From positions 1-64,000 of the forward strand of contig JARLJH010000012.1 in the NCBI GenBank assembly GCA_031291305.1: 64,000 nt of DNA, in the 5' to 3' direction. This DNA comes from Rhodoferax sp. GTDB taxonomy: Bacteria > Pseudomonadota > Gammaproteobacteria > Burkholderiales > Burkholderiaceae_C. This document shows, piece by piece, positions 1 through 9,047 of the stretch. Under the pieces are notes generated by a model. That model saw only the letters and a list, made by a program, of their open reading frames with translations. It had not been told where the DNA came from and did not search any database. The position numbers and the translations under genes are program-made. Each line of letters begins with the position of its first letter. The stretch's first letter is position 1.

Positions 1-222
1 CCTGATAGAAAAAGAAGCCAAGAGAAACCAAGCCCAAAAACCGGGCACCGTAAACTTCCAGCTTTAACCCGGTCAAGCCACCAGTCAGAAGTTCTCAACT
101 TCCTCCGCCTTCAGGCTCATACCTGGATTGGAAAATACTATAAACAGAACCCCAGCCGCTCAGACAAGCTACACAGTTTTACCTTCAACCTGTAAGCACC
201 CGCTCAACGTTTACATAAGAAA

Positions 223-259
223 AGCGCCTCAAGCCCAGATAGAACGGGCATGAGGCGCT
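223..259. terminator. Probable bidirectional Rho-independent terminator
   Basis: A perfect 9-bp stem, AGCGCCTCA with TGAGGCGCT, continues after one A/A mismatch into GCCC with GGGC around a 9-nt loop. On the minus strand it lies 28 bases past the stop of the ligB-type gene and is followed by TTTTCTT. On the plus strand it is followed by ATTTTTAT, so it could serve both directions. Bases 1-222 hold no gene I can support. Confidence 0.8.
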
Positions 260-287
260 ATTTTTATAGATATTGCAGTCGCTCTGG

Positions 288-1136
288 TTAAAACTTTTCC
301 AGCGCCAGCAAGCCGGTTGCCGTGTTGGAGATCGGGATGTGATAGTTGCTGTGCACCTTGCGCACGCCAGCGCCCTCGCCTGCCGCCAACGCCGCACGCA
401 TGGCCAGCCAGGCCAGCAGCTCAATGCCTTGGGTGCCGGTTTTTTCCACCAGCTCGTGGATGCTGAACTGGGTGGCCCACTCGGGGTTGGTCAGCAGGCT
501 TTCCATAAAATTCAGGTCAAAGTCTTTGTTGATGAAGCCAGCGCGTGTGCCTTCGAGCTGATGGCTCAGGCCACCGGAGGCAATGAACGCCACCTTCTTG
601 CTGCTGTCCCAGGCCGCCACGGCTTCGCCCACGGCGCGACCAAAGGCATACACGCGGTGCGCTTTGGGCAGCGGGAACTGCACCGTGTTGATGCACACCG
701 GCACCACCGTCACAGGGTAGTTGCCTTCGGGGTAAAACAGCTTCAACGGCAAGGAGCAGGCGTGGTCCACCAGCAGTTCCTGGCAGGTGGTGACATCAAA
801 TTCTTTGTCCACCAAGTGGTTGATGATTTGCCAGGACAAGTCCACCTCGCCCTTGAGCGGCTCCAGTGACGGAATGCCCCAGCCTTCGTCGGAGTTGACG
901 TATTGCGGGGCCGCACCGACCGCGAAGGTGGGCATCTTGTCCAGGAAGAAATTCAGACCGTGGTCGTTGTAGAAGATCACCATCACATCGGGCTTTTGCG
1001 CTTTGAGCCATTCGTGGATGGGCGGAAAGCCGTCAAAAAACGGCTTCCAGTACGGGTCTTGCTGCAAGCCTTTGTGGATCGCGCCGCCGATAGCGGGAAT
1101 GTGGGAGGTGCCGAGGCCACCGATGATTTTTGCCAT
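288..1136 (-). CDS. LigB-type extradiol dioxygenase, catalytic beta subunit (first copy)
   Basis: 282 aa, the usual length of the class III extradiol dioxygenase beta subunit (protocatechuate 4,5-dioxygenase LigB/PmdB, gallate-type dioxygenases). Visible are an early metal-ligand histidine in TSHIPAIG (His12), YNDHG near residue 59, and GGLSHQ holding the presumed catalytic histidine. It starts at an ATG behind AGGAG. It lies 15 bases after its alpha subunit in a two-gene operon divergent from a LysR gene. It is clearly diverged from the second LigB in the pmd operon at 28.5-29.4 kb, so it may act on another catechol such as gallate, 3-O-methylgallate or protocatechuate. The substrate is inference. 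Confidence 0.88.
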   Translation of the reverse strand: MAKIIGGLGTSHIPAIGGAIHKGLQQDPYWKPFFDGFPPIHEWLKAQKPDVMVIFYNDHGLNFFLDKMPTFAVGAAPQYVNSDEGWGIPSLEPLKGEVDLSWQIINHLVDKEFDVTTCQELLVDHACSLPLKLFYPEGNYPVTVVPVCINTVQFPLPKAHRVYAFGRAVGEAVAAWDSSKKVAFIASGGLSHQLEGTRAGFINKDFDLNFMESLLTNPEWATQFSIHELVEKTGTQGIELLAWLAMRAALAAGEGAGVRKVHSNYHIPISNTATGLLALEKF

Positions 1137-1151
1137 TGTTGTTCTCCTGAT

Positions 1152-1505
1152 TTATTTGCCTGCGGCCACCAACATGGCCTTGAATTCGTCTTTGCTCATG
1201 CCGGTTTGCTGGGCACCGATGTCTTGCATGTCCAGCCCAAAAATCCCAGCAAACTTGGCCAGGTAATAGGCATTACCCCCCGCATCGAGCAGCTGCAACA
1301 CGTTTTTGGTGCGGATGGCGGCGGCCTGTGGCTCGGTCAGGCTGTATTTGCGCATGTAGGCTTCTTCGTCCTTGAGGAACTCGGCGCGGTTCTCGGCGGA
1401 GTTGAACGAAAAGCACATTTTGTTGAGCGCATAGCCGCGTTTGGCATATTCGCCATCAAACGGGTTGGTGCCCGGAATTTGCGGTAAGGGGGTGCGTGAA
1501 GCCAC
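1152..1505 (-). CDS. LigA-type extradiol dioxygenase, small alpha subunit (first copy)
   Basis: 117 aa if translation starts at the GTG at 1505, which has AGGAG seven bases upstream. The frame stays open about 80 bases further, but that upstream part (many Ser, Tyr and Arg) does not look like the family. The protein has the LigA pattern: a KRGYALNKMCFSF segment, an acidic helix ending in EEAYMRKY, and GGNAYYLAKFAGIFG close to the C terminus. Alpha subunits cap the active site of LigB and confer specificity. First gene of the operon, followed by the beta subunit. It is shorter than the 146-aa alpha subunit in the pmd operon, which has an extra His/Gln/Gly-rich tail. Confidence 0.85.
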   Translation of the reverse strand: MASRTPLPQIPGTNPFDGEYAKRGYALNKMCFSFNSAENRAEFLKDEEAYMRKYSLTEPQAAAIRTKNVLQLLDAGGNAYYLAKFAGIFGLDMQDIGAQQTGMSKDEFKAMLVAAGK

Positions 1506-1626
1506 GGTGAATCTCCTGTTTTGTCGTATTGAGAGGACTGACGAGGTGGAGTATTTGGCAAACGCTTCATAAAATAAACAGATCAATCCCGATCAAATGC
1601 ATGAGCAAATTCGATGAGTAGTCCCC

Positions 1627-2538
1627 ATGCCCAAATTCAACTACACCGACCTTGACGGCCACGTGCTGCAACTTTTGGTCGCGGTGGTGGAAGTCGGCTC
1701 GATCACCGGAGCCGCCCAGCGCCTGGGCGTGACGCAGTCGGCAGTGAGCCATTTGCTGGACAAGCTGCGCGTCATCACGGGCGATGCGCTGTTTGTCAAA
1801 TCCGGCCGCGGCATCGTCGCCACCGCACATGCCGAACAGCTTGCTGTGAAAGCACGCGAACTGTTGATGAGCATGGAAGGTTTTGCCATGGCAGGTCCAT
1901 TTGACCCGGCGCATTGGCGCGGCACCTTCACCATAGCCGCCAATGACTTTCAGCGCGACGTGTTGCTGCCGCCCCTAGTGGCGCAGTTGCGCCAACAAGC
2001 GCCGGGCATGACGCTGCGGGTGATTCCATCCAACATTCCCAGCCTGGAAATGCTGCGTCAGGAATACTGCCAACTGGTCATCAGCCCGCGCCCACCCGAC
2101 GGTGGCGATGTGATGCAAAAGCGCCTGTTTGAAGACAGCTACCGCGTGTTTTACGACCCCAGCCAACGCGAGGCGCCGCACACCCTGGCTGACTACCTGG
2201 CCGCCGAGCACATCACCGTGGTGTACGAACCCAAACGCGCACTCGACCTGGATCAATGGCTGGCCGGGCGCGGCGTGCAGCGCCAGTTCAAGGTCATGGT
2301 GCCCGGCATGGCCGCCCTGCCCGCCTTTGTGCGCGGTAGCCAACTGCTAGCCACAGCCCCAGGCTTGCTACAGCAACATCTGTTCAAAGACCTGGCCAGT
2401 GCGCCTGTGCCGCTGGACTGCCCGAAGATGCCGATGTACATGATATGGCACATTCGCTACCATAACGATAGTGCACACCAATGGATTCGAGAGGGCTTGA
2501 GCCAGATTTCCTTCAAAGCTACCCACCCATTGCCTTAA
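1627..2538 (+). CDS. LysR-family transcriptional regulator
   Basis: 303 aa, standard LysR length. An N-terminal winged helix (about residues 8-68, with GSITGAAQRLGVTQSAVSH as recognition region) is followed by a periplasmic-binding-like effector domain. It is divergently transcribed from the ligAB-type pair across about 120 bases, the classical arrangement for a LysR activator of an adjacent aromatic-catabolic operon. The effector is probably the dioxygenase substrate or product (inference). No strong Shine-Dalgarno sequence precedes the ATG. Confidence 0.88.
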   Translation: MPKFNYTDLDGHVLQLLVAVVEVGSITGAAQRLGVTQSAVSHLLDKLRVITGDALFVKSGRGIVATAHAEQLAVKARELLMSMEGFAMAGPFDPAHWRGTFTIAANDFQRDVLLPPLVAQLRQQAPGMTLRVIPSNIPSLEMLRQEYCQLVISPRPPDGGDVMQKRLFEDSYRVFYDPSQREAPHTLADYLAAEHITVVYEPKRALDLDQWLAGRGVQRQFKVMVPGMAALPAFVRGSQLLATAPGLLQQHLFKDLASAPVPLDCPKMPMYMIWHIRYHNDSAHQWIREGLSQISFKATHPLP

Positions 2539-2636
2539 AGGACGGATGTTCGGTGCAGGACTGCTCAAGCCAGACACGGCACCATAGGCCACTTGGTGTC
2601 ACACATCGCGCATGACCCAGGTGGCGTTGCCGCAGT

Positions 2637-4427
2637 TCAGGCGTAGGTGACGCCACCCGCTGCCATCACCGTCACGGTTTTGCCGACACTGGCCACGTAG
2701 GTTTGCGACTTCACTGTGCTGACATACACATATTCACCCTTCACGTCGCTGTTGGTGGCGGTCATCAACAGATAGCCGCGGCGGGTGGTGTCGGCATAGC
2801 CCAGGTCGTTAACCAGCCCCAGGCCGCTACCGTTGGCATTGCCTGTTGCCACAGCGGTACCATCCAAAGAACTCGCCAGAGCGCCCAAGCCGACGCTTTC
2901 AAAGCCAGGCGATGACACCGAGGTGCCTGCAAACTCATAGCCAACCTGCTCGCCCGCCAGCGTCGTCACCTTGGCAAACCAGGCGTTATGCGAGTCGCCC
3001 GACAACGTAAGGAGCTTCTTACCCTGCGTCTTGATGGTTTGCAAAATGGCTTCACGCTGCGTCGGGTAGCCGTCCCAGGAATCAAGGTTATACGGCAGTA
3101 GCGGGTTCGTGGTGGTGTCGAGCAATGCCGTCTGGGTGGCTGTGAGCGCACCGCTGCCATTCGCTGCGAGTGTCGCTTTGGCAATGAGGTAGGCCGTGAT
3201 GTCTGCCTGCACCTTGGCCATGTTGGTTGCATTACTGGGGTCAGCCAACACAGTCGCACTGTCTTGCAGGATATTGGCCGGGAACCAGAAGCGCGACATG
3301 ATGTCCTGGTTACCCAGAATCTGCCAGGTAGCCGTGGAGGCCGCCGTACCACTGGTCAACCAGTTTTGCTGGGTGGTACTCATCATCGGGTGACTGGCGT
3401 CTGTGCCTGACTTCAACGCGGTGGCGTAACGGGTCAGGCCACCATCGGCGTCACCGTAGCTGTCGTACTGCTGAGTGCGGCCTTCGATACGCGTGTCAAG
3501 CATGTGCAAGGTGAAGATGTTCCCGAAGTCAAAGCGGCGGTAAATCTTCAGCAGGTTGCTGACATCGGGTGTGCGGATGGGCAACCACTCGTGATAGGCC
3601 TGGGCGGCAACGGCTTTGCGTGCGGCCCAACTGCCTTGAGTAGTGGAATTGTGGTTTTCAGCGCCATCCATCCAGGCGTTGTTGGCAAATTCGTGGTCAT
3701 CCCAGACAGTGATCCAGGGCATCGCGGCGTGTGCGGCCTGCAGGTTGGGGTCAGACCGATACTGGGCGTAACGAGCGCGGTAGTCCGCCAAACTCACGAT
3801 GTCGGTAGCTGGCACCGGTGTGCGTCCGGCAGGGGTGGAACTGTTGCCAAATTCCGTGGCCCCGGCCCCGTACTCGTAGATGTAGTCACCGAGATGGATG
3901 GCGTATTGCGCGCCAGACTTGGCCGCTGCGTCGTAAGCGTTGAAGTAGCCTTCGGCATACAGAGCACATGAGAAAACAGCAAATTTCACGCTTGCCACGC
4001 TGCTTGCGGGCAGGGTCCGGGTCGTCCCCACAGGTGATGACGTGTTGGTCGTGTCCAGAAAACGGTAGTAATACACGTTGCCCGCGGTCAGCCCTGTGGC
4101 ATCCACCTTGTTCGTAAAGTCTTTGGCTGCCGTAGACGTCACCGAGCCCGAAGCCACGATGCTGTCGAAACTCGTGGTCTTACTGACCTGCCAGGTTAGA
4201 ACAACGTCGGCGTTGGAGTTTGGGATTCGGGCGTGCGTCCAAAGAATCACGCTGGTGGCGAGAGGGTCGCCGCTGGCCACACCATAGTCAAACTGCGCTG
4301 GCGTGGCATCACTGCCTCCGCAAGCCACGAGGCCGGTGCCCACCGCCGAAGCAGCTGCCACCATACTGGCCGATTGAATAAGAAAGCTGCGTCGATTCTT
4401 TGCTTGCAGAGACATGTTGGTCGCCAT
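2637..4427 (-). CDS. PhoD-like alkaline phosphatase / phosphodiesterase, Tat-exported lipoprotein
   Basis: About 596 aa. The N terminus has a Tat motif (NRRSFLIQ), a hydrophobic stretch and a lipobox-like LVAC followed by GG, so export by Tat and possible lipid anchoring are likely. The body matches PhoD-type metallophosphatases: an N-terminal fibronectin-like domain, then AIHLGDYIYEYG, WDDHEFANNAW and SGDSHNAWF metal-site motifs. PhoD enzymes use Fe/Ca or related metals and release phosphate from mono- and diesters. The start is ambiguous: ATGs at 4427 and 4415 are both possible and neither has a good Shine-Dalgarno sequence. It stands alone, so phosphate starvation control is only a guess. 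Confidence 0.88.
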   Translation of the reverse strand: MATNMSLQAKNRRSFLIQSASMVAAASAVGTGLVACGGSDATPAQFDYGVASGDPLATSVILWTHARIPNSNADVVLTWQVSKTTSFDSIVASGSVTSTAAKDFTNKVDATGLTAGNVYYYRFLDTTNTSSPVGTTRTLPASSVASVKFAVFSCALYAEGYFNAYDAAAKSGAQYAIHLGDYIYEYGAGATEFGNSSTPAGRTPVPATDIVSLADYRARYAQYRSDPNLQAAHAAMPWITVWDDHEFANNAWMDGAENHNSTTQGSWAARKAVAAQAYHEWLPIRTPDVSNLLKIYRRFDFGNIFTLHMLDTRIEGRTQQYDSYGDADGGLTRYATALKSGTDASHPMMSTTQQNWLTSGTAASTATWQILGNQDIMSRFWFPANILQDSATVLADPSNATNMAKVQADITAYLIAKATLAANGSGALTATQTALLDTTTNPLLPYNLDSWDGYPTQREAILQTIKTQGKKLLTLSGDSHNAWFAKVTTLAGEQVGYEFAGTSVSSPGFESVGLGALASSLDGTAVATGNANGSGLGLVNDLGYADTTRRGYLLMTATNSDVKGEYVYVSTVKSQTYVASVGKTVTVMAAGGVTYA

Positions 4428-4594
4428 TTTGTAAAAGGAGACCCATTCAAACCGTCCATCGTGACAAGACAATGAACACCCTGTGACACAAGCGATGAAG
4501 AGCGCCGGTTGTCAGCAAATGCTAGAGCGTTTGGCCGTATTTATGCTGATGCGTTGGCGGGACGCTTTATTTGGAAGCCCAAAACCGAGTTGAT

Positions 4595-4843
4595 TCAGGC
4601 CATGTCTTTCAACTGCATGCTGGTATCAATCAAACGCAATTTGCTGGCGTAATGCCGGTCAAGTCGCCACTCATCTAATATTTCCAGCACCAGTTCAAAC
4701 TGTTTGTTGTCAAGCTGGTAGAGCTGAGACACAGAGATGCTTGTTTCATTCTGAAGTGCAAGTACCACGTCCGCAATGATCTTGGCTGACGGATCTGCCG
4801 GGTTGGTTTCAATAAGTTTGCGGGCTTTTTTGATGGCGAGCAT
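4595..4843 (-). CDS. Small conserved-looking hypothetical protein (82 aa)
   Basis: 82 aa, largely helical in appearance and with no Cys, signal peptide or membrane segment. It starts MLAIKKARKLIE and contains a central SISVSQLYQLDNKQFELV stretch. I do not recognise a family. Composition (Leu, Ile, Lys, Asp) and the ATG start make it a plausible small gene rather than a chance frame. It is flanked by the PhoD gene and the AraC gene, both on the same strand, with no operon signature. The 196 bases between it and the AraC gene show nothing definite. Confidence 0.55.
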   Translation of the reverse strand: MLAIKKARKLIETNPADPSAKIIADVVLALQNETSISVSQLYQLDNKQFELVLEILDEWRLDRHYASKLRLIDTSMQLKDMA

Positions 4844-5039
4844 GAGGCGGGCTCCAATGACTGATTTTGAAGTGGTGCGACCAAACTGATTGATTCGTCA
4901 GTCGCCATTTGAATGGTTACAAATATTTCTGTGACCGCGGGAGAGTACTGCATTTGGCGCACGTATTTAATGACATTCAAATGTCATTTTGATGGAACTT
5001 GAGTGACACACTTAGAAACGGCACAGGTCAACCCACCAC

Positions 5040-5954
5040 TCATCCATGGGCCTGCCGATACGCCTGCGGACTCAAGCCCGTGCGCCGTCTGAAAAACCGC
5101 GAGAAATACGCCGGGTCTTCAAACCCCAGCTCAGCGGCCAGCCGGGCCGCTGGCGCAGCGATGTAGATCAACCGGCGACAGGCCTCGCGCGTCAGGCGTT
5201 CGTGCACCAGCTCGAGCGCGCTGACCCCACGCTGCTCCCGCACCAAGCGATTCAGCCGCGGTGTCGACAAGCCCAGGCGTGAGGCATAGCGCTCCAGCGG
5301 CCAATGCTCCAGAAAGTGCTGCTCCACCAGCAGTAAAAAACGTGTGAAAAGTGCCTGATGCCCATAAGCTCGTTTGTCCTGCGCCTGCTGCCCACGGGCG
5401 CATGCGCGGGCCAAGCGCCACACCAGTGAACGCGCCAGCCACACCGGCACCGGTGAGCCGTCCGAGCCAGGCAACAAAAACTCAGCAAGGAGTTCCCGCA
5501 ACAACGCATTGAGCCGCACCGCTGTCACCTGTTCAGGCTCAAACGGCATCACACCCGGCGCTGCAAACAGCGCGCGAAACGCCTCACCCACGGCCTGGAA
5601 CTCCCCCGCCTCCAGAAACTTGGCGCTCAACGTCAGCACCAGGCCATCGGTGGCCGGGGCGAACCGAAAGCCGTGTACCACCCCCGGCGGCACCACGATG
5701 GCTACTGGACCTTGTACTGCTTCGCGCCGTTCATCCAGCAGCACATCGGCCATGCCTTGTTGCAGCCACAACACTTGGTACAGGCCGTGATGCACATGGG
5801 GTTCGATCTCCCACTGGTAGAGCTGGCTGCGCGACTGCACCTCTTCAATGTGCAGCATGTCCTGCGCCGTGGTAACGCTCTCGCCATACAGGGCAAAGGC
5901 CGGAATGGTTTGGGCCTTGCGCTTTGGTGTACGGGGTGAATTGCTTTTTGTCAT
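5040..5954 (-). CDS. AraC-family transcriptional regulator (PobR-like)
   Basis: About 304 aa from the second ATG (5954); an ATG at 5984 would add ten residues and neither has a clear Shine-Dalgarno sequence. An N-terminal cupin-like sensing region (HVHHGLYQVLWLQQG) precedes a C-terminal double helix-turn-helix ending FSRFFRRRTGLSPQAYRQ, the AraC signature. The IPAFALYGE opening resembles AraC-type regulators of 4-hydroxybenzoate hydroxylase. It is divergent from the P450 operon, so it probably controls that operon; pobA lies 28 kb away. Effector unknown, an aromatic acid is likely (inference). Confidence 0.85.
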   Translation of the reverse strand: MTKSNSPRTPKRKAQTIPAFALYGESVTTAQDMLHIEEVQSRSQLYQWEIEPHVHHGLYQVLWLQQGMADVLLDERREAVQGPVAIVVPPGVVHGFRFAPATDGLVLTLSAKFLEAGEFQAVGEAFRALFAAPGVMPFEPEQVTAVRLNALLRELLAEFLLPGSDGSPVPVWLARSLVWRLARACARGQQAQDKRAYGHQALFTRFLLLVEQHFLEHWPLERYASRLGLSTPRLNRLVREQRGVSALELVHERLTREACRRLIYIAAPAARLAAELGFEDPAYFSRFFRRRTGLSPQAYRQAHG

Positions 5955-5974
5955 GAATTCATTTTGAACGAAAA

Positions 5975-5990
5975 GTACCAGCATGGGTAC
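5975..5990. promoter_or_regulatory. Inverted repeat between AraC gene and P450 operon
   Basis: GTACC and GGTAC form a 5-bp inverted repeat with a 6-base spacer at the divergent start region, overlapping the upstream alternative start of the AraC gene. Position makes it a candidate operator for the AraC regulator, but the repeat is short and could be chance. Confidence 0.3.
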
Positions 5991-6061
5991 AACTTTTTAC
6001 AGTGCACAGCTGCATCACTGCCCGTAAAGTACAGGCTCGAACAACATAAAGGAGACAAACC

Positions 6062-7234
6062 ATGTTCAGTTTCGACCCGTACTCGCCTGCGGTAGACGCA
6101 GACCCGTTCCCGTACTACAAACACCTGCGCGAAGAGGCCCCCTGTTTCTGGAGCCCCGAGGCCCAGATGTGGGTGCTGACGCGCTACAACGACATCGTCA
6201 CCGCCCTCAACGACTGGGAAACCTACTCGTCGGCCAGCGGTAATTTGATGACCGAGTTGCCCGGCCGCGCTGGTGCCACCCTGGGCAGCTCAGACCCACC
6301 GAAGCACGACCGCATGCGCGCCCTGATCCAGCACGCGTTCATGAAGCGCAACCTGCTGGCGCTGGAAGAACCTATCCGCGCCATCGCGCAACAGGTGTTT
6401 GGCCAGCTCAAAGGTGTGAAGCAGTTTGACTTCAAGGAAGCGTCCTCGCAGTTCACCGTCAAGGTGCTGATGGCAGCCCTGGGCCTGCCCATGGGTGAAG
6501 AAGCCATCGTCGACGAGAAGACCGTGCGCGACAACGCCGTGCTAATGGTACAGAGCGATGCCCGCACCCGCGCCAAAGGCCCCGAGCACATCGCCGCCTA
6601 CAACTGGATGCAGGAATACGCCAGCAAGGTCATTGAAATGCGCAAGGCCGAGCCGCGCAACGACTTGATCAGCAACTTTGCGCTGGCCGAGATCGACGGC
6701 GACCGCCTGGACGACCGCGAGGTGCTGCTGACCACCACCACGCTGATCATGGCTGGCGTGGAATCCATGGGCGGCTTCATGATGATGTTTGCCTACAACC
6801 TGGCGACGTTTGACGATGCTCGCAAAACCGTAGTAGCTAGCCCAGAGCTGCTGCCGGATGCGATTGAAGAAAGCTTGCGTTTCAACACCTCGGCCCAGCG
6901 CTTCCGCCGCCGTCTGATGAAAGACGTGACGATCCACGGCCAGACCATGAAGGAAGGCGACTTTGTCTGCCTGGCCTACGGTTCGGGCAACCGCGACGAG
7001 CGCCAGTACCCCAACCCCGACGTGTACGACATCAGCCGCAAACCGCGCGGTCACCTGGGTTTTGGTGGCGGCGTGCACGCCTGCCTGGGCACAGCCATTG
7101 CGCGCCTGGCGGTGAAGATCGCGTTTGACGAGTTCCACAAAGTGGTACCCGAGTACCACCGCGTGGCGGACCAGCTGCCATGGATGCCGTCAAGCACCTT
7201 CCGCAGCCCCCTGGTGCTGGAACTGGCGGTTTGA
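6062..7234 (+). CDS. Cytochrome P450 monooxygenase (soluble, class I bacterial)
   Basis: 390 aa, normal for soluble bacterial P450s. The heme loop FGGGVHACLG (residues 334-343, Cys341 as thiolate ligand) and the ExxR motif (E270-R273) are intact. The I-helix reads AGVES (231-235), so the usual acid-threonine pair is Glu234-Ser235, with serine where threonine is typical. It is followed by a ferredoxin and a reductase, giving a complete electron chain. Strong AAAGGAG upstream. Neighbouring aromatic dioxygenase genes suggest a role in oxidising or O-demethylating an aromatic acid, as CYP199 enzymes do with 4-methoxybenzoate. The family assignment within P450s and the substrate are inference. Confidence 0.93.
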   Translation: MFSFDPYSPAVDADPFPYYKHLREEAPCFWSPEAQMWVLTRYNDIVTALNDWETYSSASGNLMTELPGRAGATLGSSDPPKHDRMRALIQHAFMKRNLLALEEPIRAIAQQVFGQLKGVKQFDFKEASSQFTVKVLMAALGLPMGEEAIVDEKTVRDNAVLMVQSDARTRAKGPEHIAAYNWMQEYASKVIEMRKAEPRNDLISNFALAEIDGDRLDDREVLLTTTTLIMAGVESMGGFMMMFAYNLATFDDARKTVVASPELLPDAIEESLRFNTSAQRFRRRLMKDVTIHGQTMKEGDFVCLAYGSGNRDERQYPNPDVYDISRKPRGHLGFGGGVHACLGTAIARLAVKIAFDEFHKVVPEYHRVADQLPWMPSSTFRSPLVLELAV

Positions 7235-7258
7235 TAATCCGCTGCTGATTCCTCTACA

Positions 7259-7292
7259 GCGCCGCCCAGACCCGGGTGGCGCATTTTCTATT
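7259..7292 (+). terminator. Intercistronic GC hairpin followed by T-rich stretch
   Basis: GCGCC pairs with GGCGC, with an inner CCC/GGG pairing, followed by ATTTTCTATTTC. It sits between the P450 stop and the ferredoxin start. It could be a leaky terminator that lowers expression of the redox partners relative to the P450, or a processing site. Confidence 0.45.
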
Positions 7293-7310
7293 TCTGGAGA
7301 CATAAAAAAA

Positions 7311-7634
7311 ATGGCCAATATCACTTTCGTTGAAGCCTCCGGGCAATCCACCACCGTCAACCTGGCCAACGGTTGGAACCTCATGCAAGGGGCCATCGCC
7401 AATGGCATCGACGGCATTCTGGGCGAATGCGGCGGCTCTTGCGCCTGTGCCACCTGCCACTGCTACGTGGATGAAGCACGCCAGGGCGATCTGCCCCCCG
7501 CCGCCGAAAACGAACTCGACATGCTGGAAAACGTGGCCGCCGAGCGCCGCCCCAACAGCCGTCTGGCCTGCCAGATCAAGGCCACTGCTGCGCTGGAAGG
7601 CCTGATCATCCACCTGCCCGAAACGCAGGAATAA
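7311..7634 (+). CDS. [2Fe-2S] ferredoxin, putidaredoxin/adrenodoxin type
   Basis: 107 aa. The cluster ligands are visible as C-x5-C-x2-C in CGGSCACATC near residue 43, with the fourth cysteine in RLACQI near residue 83, the adrenodoxin/putidaredoxin pattern. These proteins carry single electrons from an FAD reductase to a P450. The ATG at 7311 has CTGGAG about ten bases upstream; the frame is open further upstream but that part overlaps the P450 gene. The next gene starts four bases after its stop, so the two are surely cotranscribed. Confidence 0.93.
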   Translation: MANITFVEASGQSTTVNLANGWNLMQGAIANGIDGILGECGGSCACATCHCYVDEARQGDLPPAAENELDMLENVAAERRPNSRLACQIKATAALEGLIIHLPETQE

Positions 7635-7638
7635 AAAA

Positions 7639-8871
7639 ATGAGCAACATCGTCATTGTGGGTGCGGGCCAGGCCGGTGTTCAGACCGCAGAAGCATTGCG
7701 CTCAGGTGGTTTTACCGGCAGCATCACCCTGCTGGGCAACGAGGCCTACGGCCCCTACCACCGCCCGCCGCTGTCCAAAGCATGGCTGGCCGGTGAGATG
7801 GACAGCGCCCAACTCGTCATGCGTGCGCCGGAAATGCTGGCACGCAAAGCCATCGAGCTGCGCACCAACACCATCGTCAGCGCCATTGATCGCGCCTCCA
7901 AACACGTCAGGCTGAGCGACGGCAACACCCTGCCCTACACCGGCCTGGTACTGGCCACCGGCGCCACGCCGCGCCACCTGCCCCTGCCCGGCGGTGATGC
8001 CCAAGGCGTGTTTGCACTGCGTTCGCGCGACGATGCCAGTGCCATTGCCGAGCGCATGGCCGTGTGCGTTGAAAAGCAGTTACCCGTCATCGTCATTGGT
8101 GGCGGCTTCATCGGGCTGGAAGTGGCCGCCACCGCACGCAAAAAAGGCCTGAGCACCACCGTGCTGGAAGCCGCCCCGCGCCTGCTGGGCCGCGTGCTGG
8201 CCCCAGTGCTGTCCGACTGGTATGCCGACCTGCACCGCAGCCACGGCGCAGCGCTGGTGCTGGATGCGCGCATTGCCGCCATCGAAACCGACGTATGTGG
8301 CGTGGTCAGCGGTGTCCGAATGGAGGACGGCCACGTCTATCCTGCGGGCCTGGTTGTGGTCGGCATCGGCGTGGCTGCCAACGACCAGCTGGCGCAAGCT
8401 GCAGGCCTGGTGTGTGACCGTGGCATCGTCGTCGATGCCTGTGGCCGCACCAGCGACCCATCCATCGTTGCCGCAGGCGACTGCACCGCGCGCCGCTTGG
8501 CTGACGGCAGCCTATTGCGCCTGGAGTCGGTACAAAACGCCACCGAGCAAGGCAAATCCGCCGCCGCTGCGCTGCTGGGCACCGACAAGCCCTTCACCGC
8601 CACACCCTGGTTCTGGAGCGACCAGTACGACAAAAAACTGCAAATGGCCGGCTTGTCGATGGGCGCCGACCAATGGGCGGTTCGGGGTGGCATGGCGGCT
8701 GGCTCCTTCAGCGTCTACCACTTCAAAGGCGACAAGCTGCTGGCGGTGGACAGCGTCAACGCTAGCAAGGATCACCTACTGGCTCGCAAGCTGCTGGATG
8801 CAGGGGTGTCACCAACGCTGGCGCAGGCGAGGGATTTGGGGGTTGATTTGGCGGGGTTGTTGGTGAAGTGA
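7639..8871 (+). CDS. FAD-dependent ferredoxin reductase for the P450 system
   Basis: 410 aa, typical of putidaredoxin-reductase-like NADH:ferredoxin reductases. The FAD-binding GAGQAG sits near residue 8, the NAD-binding segment VIGGGFIGLEVAA near residue 153, and the C-terminal FAD motif VAAGDCTA near residue 277. It should pass electrons from NAD(P)H to the adjacent ferredoxin and on to the P450. Third gene of the operon. The next 365 bases carry only the repeat and hairpin listed separately. Confidence 0.93.
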   Translation: MSNIVIVGAGQAGVQTAEALRSGGFTGSITLLGNEAYGPYHRPPLSKAWLAGEMDSAQLVMRAPEMLARKAIELRTNTIVSAIDRASKHVRLSDGNTLPYTGLVLATGATPRHLPLPGGDAQGVFALRSRDDASAIAERMAVCVEKQLPVIVIGGGFIGLEVAATARKKGLSTTVLEAAPRLLGRVLAPVLSDWYADLHRSHGAALVLDARIAAIETDVCGVVSGVRMEDGHVYPAGLVVVGIGVAANDQLAQAAGLVCDRGIVVDACGRTSDPSIVAAGDCTARRLADGSLLRLESVQNATEQGKSAAAALLGTDKPFTATPWFWSDQYDKKLQMAGLSMGADQWAVRGGMAAGSFSVYHFKGDKLLAVDSVNASKDHLLARKLLDAGVSPTLAQARDLGVDLAGLLVK

Positions 8872-8930
8872 GGTGGTGGACTGGCTGCGGGGTGGGTTTT
8901 GCGGCCGTGGCTTTATTTAGGATAGAAATT

Positions 8931-8978
8931 GGCCTGTAACCCTTATGGTAACTAGGCAAGTAGCTATCTAGGTAATAG
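8931..8978 (+). repeat. Comamonadaceae-type 45-bp intergenic repeat, copy 1
   Basis: Begins GGCCTGTAACCC and ends GCAAGTAGCTATCTAGG, matching the pattern GCCT-[CG]TAGCCC-(10-20 nt)-GCAAG-[CT]AGCTAT followed by AT-rich sequence. About twelve copies occur in the window, almost all intergenic. This one lies 60 bases after the reductase gene. Confidence 0.7.
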
Positions 8979-9047
8979 CGTTTTGCTGCCATAACGAAGC
9001 GCTCTCCGCATCCCTCAGATTCCATTCCCAGCGTCACCGCAACGCTG

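Noticed and set aside
1506..1586. Upstream extension of the ligA-type gene to an ATG at 1586
   Set aside because: The extra 27 residues do not resemble the family, while the GTG at 1505 has a well-placed AGGAG.
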